A stretch of 64,000 bases of DNA from CAZHZT01 sp964537285 (lineage in GTDB: Bacteria; Bacteroidota; Bacteroidia; Chitinophagales; Saprospiraceae). Location: the NCBI GenBank assembly GCA_964537285.1, contig CAZHZT010000005.1, positions 20,367 to 84,366 of the forward strand. The letters are read 5' to 3'. This document shows positions 40,501 to 48,183 of the stretch, one piece after another. Positions within the stretch are counted from its first letter, which is position 1; each line of letters begins with the position of its first letter. A program made the position numbers and the translations under genes. The notes beneath the pieces were generated by a model. That model did no database searches, had not been told where the DNA came from, and worked only from the letters and a program-made list of their open reading frames with translations.

Positions 40501-41308
40501 CAATTACTTTGGCTATGGAAATGAATCCGTCAACCTAGACGTGGATTTCGACTTTAACCGGGTACGACAAAGCCTCTTCCGTTTTTATCCTGGTATTCAA
40601 AAACGCATAGCTTCTGATCGGGCACGCTTCAAGTTGGAAGCAGGTATAGAAAGTATTGAGGTTGAAGAAACCCCGGGCCGATTTATAAGCTCTGACGCAA
40701 GCGACTTATCTCCGTCCGTATTTTCACCGAATACCTACTTCGGCGCCAAAGCTTCTCTGGAGTTTGATAATGTAGATAATCCCTTTCTACCTAAAAGAGG
40801 TCTGAAGTTTAATGTGTCTTATTCATTTAGGAGTAATCTGGATGACAACAATAAGCGCTTTGGAAATATTTCCAGTTCCCTTACTTTTTACAATGGATTC
40901 TTTAAAAGCAAGTGGCTTGTTCTCGCTTCGCGCATTGGAGTATCCAGCAATACCGGAGAACTGGGTAACTTTGAATTCTTCCAAGCTCCCGTTTTGGGAG
41001 GGCAAACAAACTTAAGAGGTTTCAGAGGACAGCGATTCTATGGCAAGACGGCCTTCTTCCACAACATTGACCTGCGCGCACAGATCTGGCAATCACACAA
41101 TAAAGTTCTTCCATTCACTTTGGGGCTTAAGCTAGGCTATGATTACGGAAGAGTTTGGGAAAAAGATGTGCGCTCTGACCTCTGGCATGACAACTACGGG
41201 GGAGGTATCTGGATAGCACCGCTTGATTATTTCGTGATATCCACTGATTACTTCCGGTCTGAAGATGAGGATGATCGGTTTACCATTCGAATAGGATTCT
41301 TATTCTGA
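37502..41308 (+). CDS. Outer-membrane lipoprotein fusion: metallophosphoesterase plus BamA/TamA-like barrel
   Basis: 1268 residues; ATG at 37502 or 37514. The N-terminal LFALFALSSC-type lipobox (Cys near 24) suggests a lipoprotein. The metallophosphoesterase part (about 45-390) has YLIGDCGNYE, FLGDNIYPDGMPP, VFVPGNHDAEYD, VAMHHPLYTYGPHGG and AAGHEHSLQYIE, with all metal-site motifs of the purple-acid-phosphatase-like class. The middle part (about 430-820) includes IGDFDRHDDQWRWLRF, reminiscent of a kinase-like or HipA-like motif but unclear. The C-terminal part (about 880-1268) is a surface-antigen (BamA/TamA-like) barrel with NPFLPKRGLKFNVSYSF, QAPVLGGQTNLRGFRGQRFYG and a terminal Phe. It likely hydrolyses phosphoesters at the outer surface or in the periplasm. 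Confidence 0.85.
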   Translation: MYNNMQFNSSHLFLFLFLFALSSCANYKLNYSKESTNWASSRLPTSGEVDHTVYLIGDCGNYETRTPALNLLKDKLEKSSKETTVIFLGDNIYPDGMPPKGDQPHRKEAEAKLMTQLSTTDNFEGNVIFVPGNHDAEYDATAGVVRQEKFVEAYLNEGIEDEDDWDNFFLPDGNCSGPSLVELTDDLVVIVVNSQWWLEDWERDPLMNYDCEVKDRNHFVALFEEMVRKNRTKNVIVAMHHPLYTYGPHGGRFTLRPHFFPLTELNKKLYIPLPGLGTAATFARATLGIRQDVSNPVYRDMKNALISSARKSSRVIFAAGHEHSLQYIERDSQYFIVSGAGTKQTQVGMGEGSLFSYAHQGFFQLDAMKDGSMWMKVWIPEEGMPNGKVIFQKKIKEALPLAENNSKKAESETYELELSSIDTTIIKKKAKKVGPGHDLIFGKHYRNLYREEYTFPVLNLSQYEGGLEPIKIGGGRQTNSLRLADSKGYEYALRAMTKDASRFIPYPFSRLTSARSLVEDNFLSAHPFAALALPPMQEALGIYHNDPKLFFVPKQARMQVYNKILGNEVFLLERRPEESSKKKYNSGELYDNAEKVYSTIDVLEKLQKDHDHKIDQPLTLRSRMFDILIGDFDRHDDQWRWLRFKNEDDVKIYKPVPKDRDQAFSRYGGVMLGLGYLTLPMIRQLKSFKPKVGNLKWFVYSARRFDRSFLNELTWEDWQKELRFIQQNLDDEVILKGFKEWPAFAFEQTAPELMEAMKFKRDNLNQIARKHYEILAKEVDIVGTNKRDRFEVNRLNDDQVQVKVFALSKKKGKKKEKLYDRIFNRPETKEIRLFGLDGDDEFIVEGEVNQSILIRAIGGRGEDVFEDKSFVKRGNKKTKIYDDELEENQLILGKEAKDLTSTNTSLNQYNRRDFHYENNLLAFTPLIGYNPDDQVFLGGQFSLTDYLYKKAPYGQQHSLSSQFAFATNALQAAYKGEFVQAFGKWDGLVDLSYQSDQFVINYFGYGNESVNLDVDFDFNRVRQSLFRFYPGIQKRIASDRARFKLEAGIESIEVEETPGRFISSDASDLSPSVFSPNTYFGAKASLEFDNVDNPFLPKRGLKFNVSYSFRSNLDDNNKRFGNISSSLTFYNGFFKSKWLVLASRIGVSSNTGELGNFEFFQAPVLGGQTNLRGFRGQRFYGKTAFFHNIDLRAQIWQSHNKVLPFTLGLKLGYDYGRVWEKDVRSDLWHDNYGGGIWIAPLDYFVISTDYFRSEDEDDRFTIRIGFLF

Positions 41309-41430
41309 TTTTCTACTGGTGATTGTTTTTTTCAGATATAATGCATAATTTAAGCTGAACAGAGAAGCTGCAAGCTGCATTTACTTCTATGTAAGTGATT
41401 CACGGAATAATTAGTTCTCTGAAAAAATAC

Positions 41431-41524
41431 GTTCTTTGACAAATTGTGTGGAACTTCAAAATGATAGCTCTTTCAACCGCAGGGGCTATCATTTTGAAGT
41501 TCCACACGATTTATGTCAAAAAGC
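41431..41524 (+). repeat. BoxA-like dyad repeat, copy B
   Basis: GTTCTTTGACAAATTGTGTG and its inverse (CACACGATTTATGTCAAA), with inner arms GGAACTTCAAAATGATAGC / GCTATCATTTTGAAGTTCC. It is shorter than the others because the central insert is reduced. It lies 31 bp before the GAF gene. Confidence 0.85.
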
Positions 41525-41555
41525 TAAAAAATATTACCTGGCAACATAGCCTACT

Positions 41556-44024
41556 ATGAAAAAACAAGCAAATCACTATTCAAGCGAGCACCTGTACGAT
41601 GTCAGTTCACTGATTTCTAAGGAAATACAAGAAATGCTGGGCTTTGATCATTTTCCCTATAAGACAAAGCTCAGTTTTGCACCATTAATTAATCACTGGA
41701 AAAAAGAACTAACCAGCCCCGAAAAAGATAAAGCAGTCTTAGCAGAAATAATTATTAAAGAGCTCGACAATGCGCTGGAGTTTCAAACTCCAATTGAGGA
41801 TTTTAGCTTGATAAAAAAGCACAAAGGTTTTGTTGACCTTCTAATGGCGGGCCTCCTTCCGCCATTAGTTAGAGACAAGCAGTACGTACGAGCCTCTGCA
41901 CCATTTAGTATGGACGGATTTTACCATTCACCAGCTCTGAACCAACTGATCAAGGAGGGTAATCTGGAGTTTTGTGTGGACAAACCCACACGCATGATCT
42001 TCTCCGGGGCCGTTATCAAAGCAGGTGGTCATATACTAAATACTTTTTACGGCCAAAATGTAGAAATGCAAGAACCGTTCATTTTTACAGCGCAAGCAAA
42101 TAAAAGTGGCGTGGAAAGGCATTTCAAAGCAGAGTTCAACATGGACTTTGTGGAAATAAAAAAATTAAAACCCCTCAAGCAACTTCGCCAAAACGAAATT
42201 AATCAACTTTTCAGCAACATTTACGACATTGATGTCTGGTTGGAATACCTCCCTCCTCAAAACTTTGAATTCCATGGCCTGGTTACCTTCCGACTCGTAG
42301 ATATCACAGAGGAAGAAACACTTTCTCGTTTAAAGCATGTTCTCCTGGAAAAAGATGCGGTTGTTTATTCTGAAAACATTAAAGCTCTGGAAAAGATTAT
42401 CAAGGCTTATTTTCATATGCCCGAATTACGCCTGGGAATAACCGCCTTAGACTATCCGGTTGAGAATGCTGTTCAGCATAAATACCGGATCCGACACGAC
42501 TTTCTCGCGAAGGAGTTTCCCGTCCTCCTTGATCCGGCAACATCTGACTCCATTTACGAGCGAGCCTGCAAGATGAGGGAGATGCTTATCATCGAAGATA
42601 TCCACAATATTTCGCCTCATACAGCAATTGAAACTACCTTAATTGAAAAAAATTTTAGGAGCATTATTATTGCTCCGCTTAAGAATAAACATAATAACAT
42701 CATCGGCTTACTGGAGATAGGTTCTCCCAGAGGGTATGAACTCAATAGCCTTGTTGCTCTCAAAATGCAGGAAATCGTTCCTCTATTTCGAACAGCCCTC
42801 GAGCGAAGCCGGGATGAGATAGATAATGCTATAGAAGTCGTTATACGGGAGCAATATACCGCCATTCATCCAAGTGTCGATTGGAAATTCATTGAAAAGG
42901 CTTACAATTTACTAGAAAAACGAGAGCAAGAGGGAACAAATGCTAAAATCGAACCCATCATATTCAATGATGTTTATCCACTTTATGGCCAGTCAGACAT
43001 AGTGGGGTCTTCGACCAAACGAAATGACGCTATTCAGGCAGACTTGCTGGACAACCTTTCTCAAATACAGACCGTCCTCCAGATTATTGTTAATGAAATA
43101 TTTTACCCTATCGCTGATAATTTTATTCTAAGAATAGGAGATGAAATGGCGCACCTAAAGGAGGGAATCAACTCAAATGATGAATATAGGGTACTTGAGT
43201 TTATTCAAAAAGAAATTCACCCGCTGTTTGAACACATAAGAAATAAAAACGACAAGATCTCAAGTGCAGTAGCTAAATACTTTAACTATCTTGATCCAGA
43301 TTTGAAAACGGTCTATCGGCAAAGAAAAGACTATGAACACAGTGTCATGATGGTTAATGATGCTCTATCGAGTTACCTGGCAGAACAAAACCGGCTTGCT
43401 CAGGATATTCTGCCTCACTATTTTGAAAAATATCAAACGGATGGAGTAGAATATGACATTTATGTGGGCAGCTCTATGTTGAAAAAGGAAAAATTTAGAA
43501 CCATCCACCTCAAAAACCTCCGCCTTTGGCAGCTCATCGTTATGTGTGGGATTACCCGCATCGTCGAAGAAATCCGCCCAACGATGCCCATGCCATTGCA
43601 TACCGCACAACTGGTACTAGTACATAGCACTCCTCTTGCTATCCGTTTTAGGATGGATGAAAAACAGTTCGACGTAGATGGAGCCTATAATATCCGTTAT
43701 GCTATCATCAAAAAACGGATTGATAAAGCTTTAATTGAAGGAACCAACGAAAGATTGACCGTTTCAGGGAAAGTAGCTATTGTTTATGCTGATGAACACG
43801 ATCGCGCCGAGTACATGGAGTATATTAACTATCTACTCAATAAAGGGTATATTACCGACAATGTTGAGGATCTGCATTTACAAAAAATGCAAGGGGTCCA
43901 GGGCATGAAGGCTCTTCGAATTACTGTAAAAATCCCGAAAGCAGAGCTTATAGCCACTCAAAACGGGAAGGTTAAACCAAATGGAAAGCTTAAATTAGCA
44001 GCACTAAGTAAAAGAGTTCTTTGA
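41556..44024 (+). CDS. GAF-domain protein, cytosolic
   Basis: 822 residues, no signal peptide or membrane segment. The GAF-like domain is at about 305-425: DPATSDSIYERACKMREMLIIEDIHN, then IIIAPLKNKHNNIIGLLEIGSPRGYELNSLVALKMQEIVPLFRTALERS, the core of GAF sensors. The N-terminal 300 residues and the C-terminal 390 residues are mixed alpha/beta without a recognised domain; KVAIVYADEHDRAEYMEYINYLL near 750 may be a conserved element. It could bind a small ligand or cyclic nucleotide (inference). The last three codons, GTT CTT TGA, are provided by dyad copy C. The HD-Pycsar-TM gene follows 134 bp downstream. Confidence 0.75.
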   Translation: MKKQANHYSSEHLYDVSSLISKEIQEMLGFDHFPYKTKLSFAPLINHWKKELTSPEKDKAVLAEIIIKELDNALEFQTPIEDFSLIKKHKGFVDLLMAGLLPPLVRDKQYVRASAPFSMDGFYHSPALNQLIKEGNLEFCVDKPTRMIFSGAVIKAGGHILNTFYGQNVEMQEPFIFTAQANKSGVERHFKAEFNMDFVEIKKLKPLKQLRQNEINQLFSNIYDIDVWLEYLPPQNFEFHGLVTFRLVDITEEETLSRLKHVLLEKDAVVYSENIKALEKIIKAYFHMPELRLGITALDYPVENAVQHKYRIRHDFLAKEFPVLLDPATSDSIYERACKMREMLIIEDIHNISPHTAIETTLIEKNFRSIIIAPLKNKHNNIIGLLEIGSPRGYELNSLVALKMQEIVPLFRTALERSRDEIDNAIEVVIREQYTAIHPSVDWKFIEKAYNLLEKREQEGTNAKIEPIIFNDVYPLYGQSDIVGSSTKRNDAIQADLLDNLSQIQTVLQIIVNEIFYPIADNFILRIGDEMAHLKEGINSNDEYRVLEFIQKEIHPLFEHIRNKNDKISSAVAKYFNYLDPDLKTVYRQRKDYEHSVMMVNDALSSYLAEQNRLAQDILPHYFEKYQTDGVEYDIYVGSSMLKKEKFRTIHLKNLRLWQLIVMCGITRIVEEIRPTMPMPLHTAQLVLVHSTPLAIRFRMDEKQFDVDGAYNIRYAIIKKRIDKALIEGTNERLTVSGKVAIVYADEHDRAEYMEYINYLLNKGYITDNVEDLHLQKMQGVQGMKALRITVKIPKAELIATQNGKVKPNGKLKLAALSKRVL

Positions 44025-44124
44025 CATAAATTGTGGAAAATAGAACTTCAAAATAATAACCCTTTCAGCCACAAGGGCATTCAAGGCTTATCATTTTGAA
44101 GTTCCACACAATTTGTCAAAGAAC
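44016..44124 (-). repeat. BoxA-like dyad repeat, copy C (reverse orientation)
   Basis: Same family, inverted: it starts GTTCTTTGACATAAATTGTG on the plus strand and ends CACACAATTTGTCAAAGAAC. Its first nine bases form the end and stop codon of the GAF gene. It lies 34 bp before the next gene. Confidence 0.85.
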
Positions 44125-44158
44125 GAGTAAAAGTAAGGTTTAGGAAAAACGAAAATCA

Positions 44159-45325
44159 ATGCAAGAGTCTATTCTTGATGCAGCCAGAGCGCAAATAACA
44201 AGTCTGTTTGAGAAGGAAATAAAAAAAGCTTTTCTTTTTCATACGCTGGAACGCACTCAACAAATCGAACAATACGCCAGAAAAATTATTGATAAAACGG
44301 CACTGCCTGAGGGACCTGGCGAAGAAGTCCTTCTTGCAATACTTTTTCACGATACTGGCAGAGCAAGCAAAGGAGGCAAAGACCCAATTGCTGAAAGTCA
44401 GAAAGTTGCCGCTGACTTCTTGGAACAGCATAGCTTTTCGGAAACCAGAAAAAAGCATGTCCTCGAACTTATCAGAGCAACGGATTCAGAGCACTCCAGC
44501 CAAAACATTCAGGAAAAAATAATTAAAGACGCTTTACTGGCTTACCTTACCAATGAGCTATATCTTAATCACCTTGATAACCTCAGATGGGAAGAACGCA
44601 CGTTCCACTCCTTACATTATGATGACGGTGAATGGCTAAACCTTCAACGACAAAAACTAAGATCTGAGGATTTTCTTACCGAAGCCGGTCAGAAATTATT
44701 TGGAAAACAGAAAAAAAAGAATGAAAAAAGCTTAAAAAAACTAGCTAAACAAGCTGAAAACAAACTAGATATAGGCCTCCGGCAAGGAATCGCAGATAGT
44801 CGAACAGCCCAGATGATGTTCAAAACGGCTCTCCGAAATCACATAGATCTTACAAATATTGCAGATAACAAAGCCAATATAATGCTAAGTACGAATGCCA
44901 TCATCATTACGATCATGATGCCTTTGTTAGCAACCAATATCAAGGGGAACGCATTTCTGCTTATTCCGGCAAGTGTTTTACTGCTTACCTGTGTGCTTTC
45001 TATCATTTTTGCCACATTAGCCACCCGGCCAATCAAAATGTCGGGTTATACTGACTTGTCTAAACAAAAGGCGGACAACACGAACCTATTCTTCTTCGGA
45101 AACTTCTTCAATATGTCAATAAGCGAATTTCACCAGGGGATTCGTACAGTTGTTGCTGATGAACAAATTTTAGAAGACTCTATTTTAAACGATCTTTACT
45201 ATCTGGGAGCGGCCCTTGGTCATAAATACTTGCAATTACGTACTTGCTACAGTATTTTTATGATTGGAATTACTTCTACAGTGGTTGCCTTTGCTATATC
45301 CTTTTTTATTTCCCAAATGCCTTAA
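44159..45325 (+). CDS. HD phosphohydrolase-like domain fused to Pycsar-type transmembrane effector domain (DUF5706)
   Basis: 388 residues. The N-terminal HD-type region (about 15-150) has HTLERTQQIEQYARKI, LLAILFHDTGRASKGGKD (the HD pair near 65) and RATDSEHSS. The C-terminal region (about 220-388) has FKTALRNHIDLTNIADNKANIMLSTNAIIITIMMPLL, two membrane helices at about 240-300, a loop with NLFFFGNFFNMS, and a last helix at about 362-385. This is the Pycsar-TM pattern that kills cells in pyrimidine cyclase defence. No nucleotide cyclase gene lies nearby, so a defence role is not shown. The HD part may hydrolyse a nucleotide signal. It overlaps the convergent sulfotransferase gene by 4 bp. Confidence 0.85.
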   Translation: MQESILDAARAQITSLFEKEIKKAFLFHTLERTQQIEQYARKIIDKTALPEGPGEEVLLAILFHDTGRASKGGKDPIAESQKVAADFLEQHSFSETRKKHVLELIRATDSEHSSQNIQEKIIKDALLAYLTNELYLNHLDNLRWEERTFHSLHYDDGEWLNLQRQKLRSEDFLTEAGQKLFGKQKKKNEKSLKKLAKQAENKLDIGLRQGIADSRTAQMMFKTALRNHIDLTNIADNKANIMLSTNAIIITIMMPLLATNIKGNAFLLIPASVLLLTCVLSIIFATLATRPIKMSGYTDLSKQKADNTNLFFFGNFFNMSISEFHQGIRTVVADEQILEDSILNDLYYLGAALGHKYLQLRTCYSIFMIGITSTVVAFAISFFISQMP

Positions 45326-46038
45326 CCGAAATTTAAGGCAAAGCGATTTAGCTCCTCAAAGTAGGGCAAGGCTTCTTCGTAAAGATTTTGGAGATGTTCA
45401 GGAAGCGGTTTATCCTCTGTCGCAGGCTTCTTTTTGAAGCCAGTAGACTTATGCACGCCGGAATACCAGTAAGGAGCCCAACAGCCATCAATAGACTTTG
45501 GGCCGGCGGGCCATTCAAGCATTCTGTGATCAAAAGAAATTCCTAATCTATTACAAAGTAAATGCAAGCCCTTCTCAGGATCTTTTAACAACACTCCTGA
45601 ATTAATGACAATAGGTTTTGAATTTTCAGAAGATAGCCCTATAAAGATCTCCCATTCTTTTCTTAACCCAATATCGTCAATACTCGGATTTTCAATGACT
45701 TTAGCGAAAGAAGCAATAAGTTGCCGGGGATCTCTGATCAGAAAAACATTCACTGCCCTTTGTAGCAATGCCTGAAAATCTCCGGTTAAGTGATGAGCCA
45801 TATTCTTTATAAAAAAAATAGGGCTTTCCTTAGGGGCAAGCAAATTTGTGAGCACGGCATTCCAATCCGTTTCCATAGACTGCATGATCTTTTCCTTTCC
45901 GGGGTGATCAACTTCGTGATGTGCCAGATAATACCCATAGAATGGTTCATCAACAGCGATTGTATCTTCGCGTTGATTAAAAGAGTACATTAAAGCAGTA
46001 GAGATATTTCTCGGCCCGGACATCATGTTTATGATCAT
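45322..46038 (-). CDS. Sulfotransferase-like protein
   Basis: 238 residues. It begins MIINMMSGPRNISTALMYSFNQREDTIAVDEPFYGYYLA: the 5'-phosphosulfate-binding (PSB) P-loop SGPRNxSTAL for PAPS. FLIRDPRQLIASFAKVI near 100 is the 3'-phosphate-binding strand. It resembles the family often named sulfotransferase or branched-chain-aminotransferase-like associated protein. The acceptor substrate is unknown. It is preceded on the same strand, 11 bp away, by the GbsR-type regulator, so that regulator may control it. Confidence 0.8.
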   Translation of the reverse strand: MIINMMSGPRNISTALMYSFNQREDTIAVDEPFYGYYLAHHEVDHPGKEKIMQSMETDWNAVLTNLLAPKESPIFFIKNMAHHLTGDFQALLQRAVNVFLIRDPRQLIASFAKVIENPSIDDIGLRKEWEIFIGLSSENSKPIVINSGVLLKDPEKGLHLLCNRLGISFDHRMLEWPAGPKSIDGCWAPYWYSGVHKSTGFKKKPATEDKPLPEHLQNLYEEALPYFEELNRFALNFG

Positions 46039-46049
46039 ATCACCTTCTA

Positions 46050-46568
46050 CTAGACCATTTTCAGGAAAATACTGGTAAACCAGTTTGAATCAGCATTGGT
46101 TAAACGCGTTAACGTAGCATCAGCTTTATTAGAAAAGAGTTTAATATCTTTTACTACTTCAGTAAAAGCCTTGGATTCCTCGGAGTTACCATTCACACTG
46201 GACAATTCGTCTAGCACTTTGAGCATTGGTTCAAGTTCCTTTTTTTTGCGTTTGATCACAATCCTGCGGAACACTTCCCACATATCCTTTTCAGCGACGA
46301 AATATTCACGTCTTTCACCAGACTTTAACTCTTTATAAACCAGCCCCCAATCAATCAGGGCTCTGATGTTCATATTGGCATTACCGCGAGATATATTTAA
46401 CTCCTCGATAATTTGGTCAGCACTAAGGGCCTCCGGAGAAATTAATAATAGGGCATGTACTTGGGCCATGGTACGGTTTATTCCCCAGTTCGAGGCTAAA
46501 GAACCCCAAGATTGGATGAACTTCTCCTTACCTTCCTTCAAATCCATATCTGATGTAGTTATTTGCAC
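46050..46568 (-). CDS. GbsR/MarR family transcriptional regulator
   Basis: 172 residues. The winged-helix core is at about 25-95: SWGSLASNWGINRTMAQVHALLLISPEALSADQIIEELNISRGNANMNIRALIDWGLVYKELKSGERREYFVAEKDMW, followed by a helical dimerisation tail. This closely follows GbsR, which represses choline/glycine-betaine genes in Bacillus; in Bacteroidota the ligand is unknown. It starts 17 bp from dyad copy D and is followed 11 bp later by the sulfotransferase gene. Confidence 0.85.
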   Translation of the reverse strand: MQITTSDMDLKEGKEKFIQSWGSLASNWGINRTMAQVHALLLISPEALSADQIIEELNISRGNANMNIRALIDWGLVYKELKSGERREYFVAEKDMWEVFRRIVIKRKKKELEPMLKVLDELSSVNGNSEESKAFTEVVKDIKLFSNKADATLTRLTNADSNWFTSIFLKMV

Positions 46569-46584
46569 AGATCAAATTTTTTTC

Positions 46585-46694
46585 GCTCTTTGACAAGTTG
46601 TGTACAACTTCAAAATGACACCCCTTGAATGCCCTTGTAGCATTCAAGGGGTGTCATTTTGAAGTTGCATTTTCCACAATTTATGCCAAGGAAC
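46585..46694 (+). repeat. BoxA-like dyad repeat, copy D
   Basis: GCTCTTTGACAAGTTGTGTA and inverse; inner arms ACTTCAAAATGACACCCCTT / AAGGGGTGTCATTTTGAAGT with a perfect central stem GAATGCCCTTGTAGCATTC. The central stem is fully paired, in contrast to copies A and F, so the inner part differs while the outer arms are kept. Confidence 0.85.
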
Positions 46695-46927
46695 TATTTT
46701 TTTTATTGAAACTTCTGAAAGTACTATGTATAGGAAATTAAAAAAATGGGCGTTTTGTTTATGAAGAATGTGTTAAAAGGGTCATTTCTTATAAAAGGAT
46801 TATCTATTGGGACCAGAATATTGGGTGTTCGTACAATGGATAGCGCATTTAAAAATAAAAAGTTTTAAACCGGCTAGACTTTCCTTATTTTTAAAAAAGT
46901 TTTTAGTAAAAAAGTAAAAAAGACCAA
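46695..46927. other. Intergenic region before first Rpn-type gene
   Basis: AT-rich. No RNA gene or repeat was seen, and no clear TAnnTTTG box. Confidence 0.4.
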
Positions 46928-47992
46928 ATGGAAATAAAGAAAGATAAGCTTTGGAAAGGCTTTTTGGAAGATTTTATGGAGGAAGCCATTCGCTTTTTCT
47001 ATCCTGACCTTGCTAATGAGATTGATTTTAGCAAAAAGTTTGTGTTCCTGGACAAAGAATTAAGAGAATTATTTCCTGAAACCGATGCTCCCGGCCGTTT
47101 TGCAGACTTTCTAGTAAAGGTCTATCTTAAAGTAGGGGGAGAACGTTTGCTATTCATGCACATTGAAGTCCAGGGATATTATGATAAGAACTTCGACAAG
47201 CGAATGTTTAACTATTTCTATCGCATTTATGATCGCTTTTATGGAGAGATCATCATAGCATTAGCTATTTTTGTTTACGATAATAGCGATCATCCGCAAG
47301 GCACTTTTCAGTATATTTCTCCAGAAACGGAACTTACTTATCGTTTTAAAACGTTTAACTTAGTAGAATATCCTCCTGCAGTGCTGGCTCAGATGGATAG
47401 CCCGATAGCCTTGGCTTTGGAGGTAGCCTGGCTAGCAATCGAAAAGCCTGATGCAGATCAGTTGCTTTCACTTAAAAAGCAATTAGTAAGACGATTATTT
47501 GAGCGTGATTACCCTAAAAAGAAGATTCAACAAATCTTGAATTTTATAACCTATTATGTTAATTTTGACAAGAAAGAAGGGGATAAAATAGTCCAATACA
47601 ACAATTTTGTAAACCAAATAATTAAAAAAGACGAAACCATGGGAATACAAGAAGTTATCCTGGAAGCAGCGAAGGAGGAAAAAGAGAAATGGAAGCAGAA
47701 AATAAGCCAGCTGGACCAAGAAATAGAACAGCTGGGTAAGCAAAAAGAACAATTGGGCAAGCAACAAGAACGGTGGGAAGAGGAAAAAAGACAGCTAGGC
47801 CACCAAAAAGAACGGTGGGAAGAGGAAAAAAAACAGTGGCAACAAGAAAACCAAAAACGGATAAACTTTGAACGCCAGAAAGCTATCCGTGCATTGTTAC
47901 GTTCTGATGCAAGTATCGCTTTTATTGTTGAGGCGCTGGATATTGAAGAAGCATATGTATTACAGGTAAAAAATCAGTTAGAAGCAGAATAA
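46928..47992 (+). CDS. Rpn/YhgA-like PD-(D/E)XK nuclease-type protein with coiled coil
   Basis: 354 residues. The N-terminal nuclease-like part (about 10-130) has DAPGRFADFLVKV, then RLLFMHIEVQGYYDKNFDKRMFNYFYRIYDRFYG (Asp ... Glu-x-Gln active-site pattern). A linker is followed by a long charged coiled coil (about 240-315) of near-repeated heptads: KQKEQLGKQQERWEEEKRQ, then a related repeat. The tail (IRALLRSDASIAFIVEALDIEEAYVLQV) is the helix-turn-helix-like end of this family. Rpn proteins are transposase-like nucleases linked to recombination; whether this one is active is not known. A second Rpn-type gene lies 1.3 kb downstream. Confidence 0.85.
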   Translation: MEIKKDKLWKGFLEDFMEEAIRFFYPDLANEIDFSKKFVFLDKELRELFPETDAPGRFADFLVKVYLKVGGERLLFMHIEVQGYYDKNFDKRMFNYFYRIYDRFYGEIIIALAIFVYDNSDHPQGTFQYISPETELTYRFKTFNLVEYPPAVLAQMDSPIALALEVAWLAIEKPDADQLLSLKKQLVRRLFERDYPKKKIQQILNFITYYVNFDKKEGDKIVQYNNFVNQIIKKDETMGIQEVILEAAKEEKEKWKQKISQLDQEIEQLGKQKEQLGKQQERWEEEKRQLGHQKERWEEEKKQWQQENQKRINFERQKAIRALLRSDASIAFIVEALDIEEAYVLQVKNQLEAE

Positions 47993-48183
47993 GAGCGGAT
48001 GACCTCTTTGCCAATCAGGGCATATTTATACCTCCACCCCTGATGTCATACTGGCAGCAAGTTAAAAAAACACCGCCAATATGGCTATATTTTTACCCCC
48101 CCTGCCCTTGGCATAGAAAATGTTCTTTCCAGATAGCCCCTAATCGCCTTCATCACATTTTCCTCAATTAGAGAAAGAACATT
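47993..48183. other. Intergenic region with partial direct and inverted repeats
   Basis: CCAATCAGGGCATATTTATA and CCAATATGGCTATATTTTTA (about 48013 and 48074) look like a diverged direct repeat. GTTCTTTCC at 48122 pairs with GAGAAAGAAC at 48171-48180, just before the HtrA start. Confidence 0.45.

Noticed and set aside
41556..45325. GAF gene plus HD-Pycsar-TM gene as a Pycsar defence operon
   Set aside because: No nucleotide cyclase is present; the neighbours are core genes and a dyad repeat separates the two.
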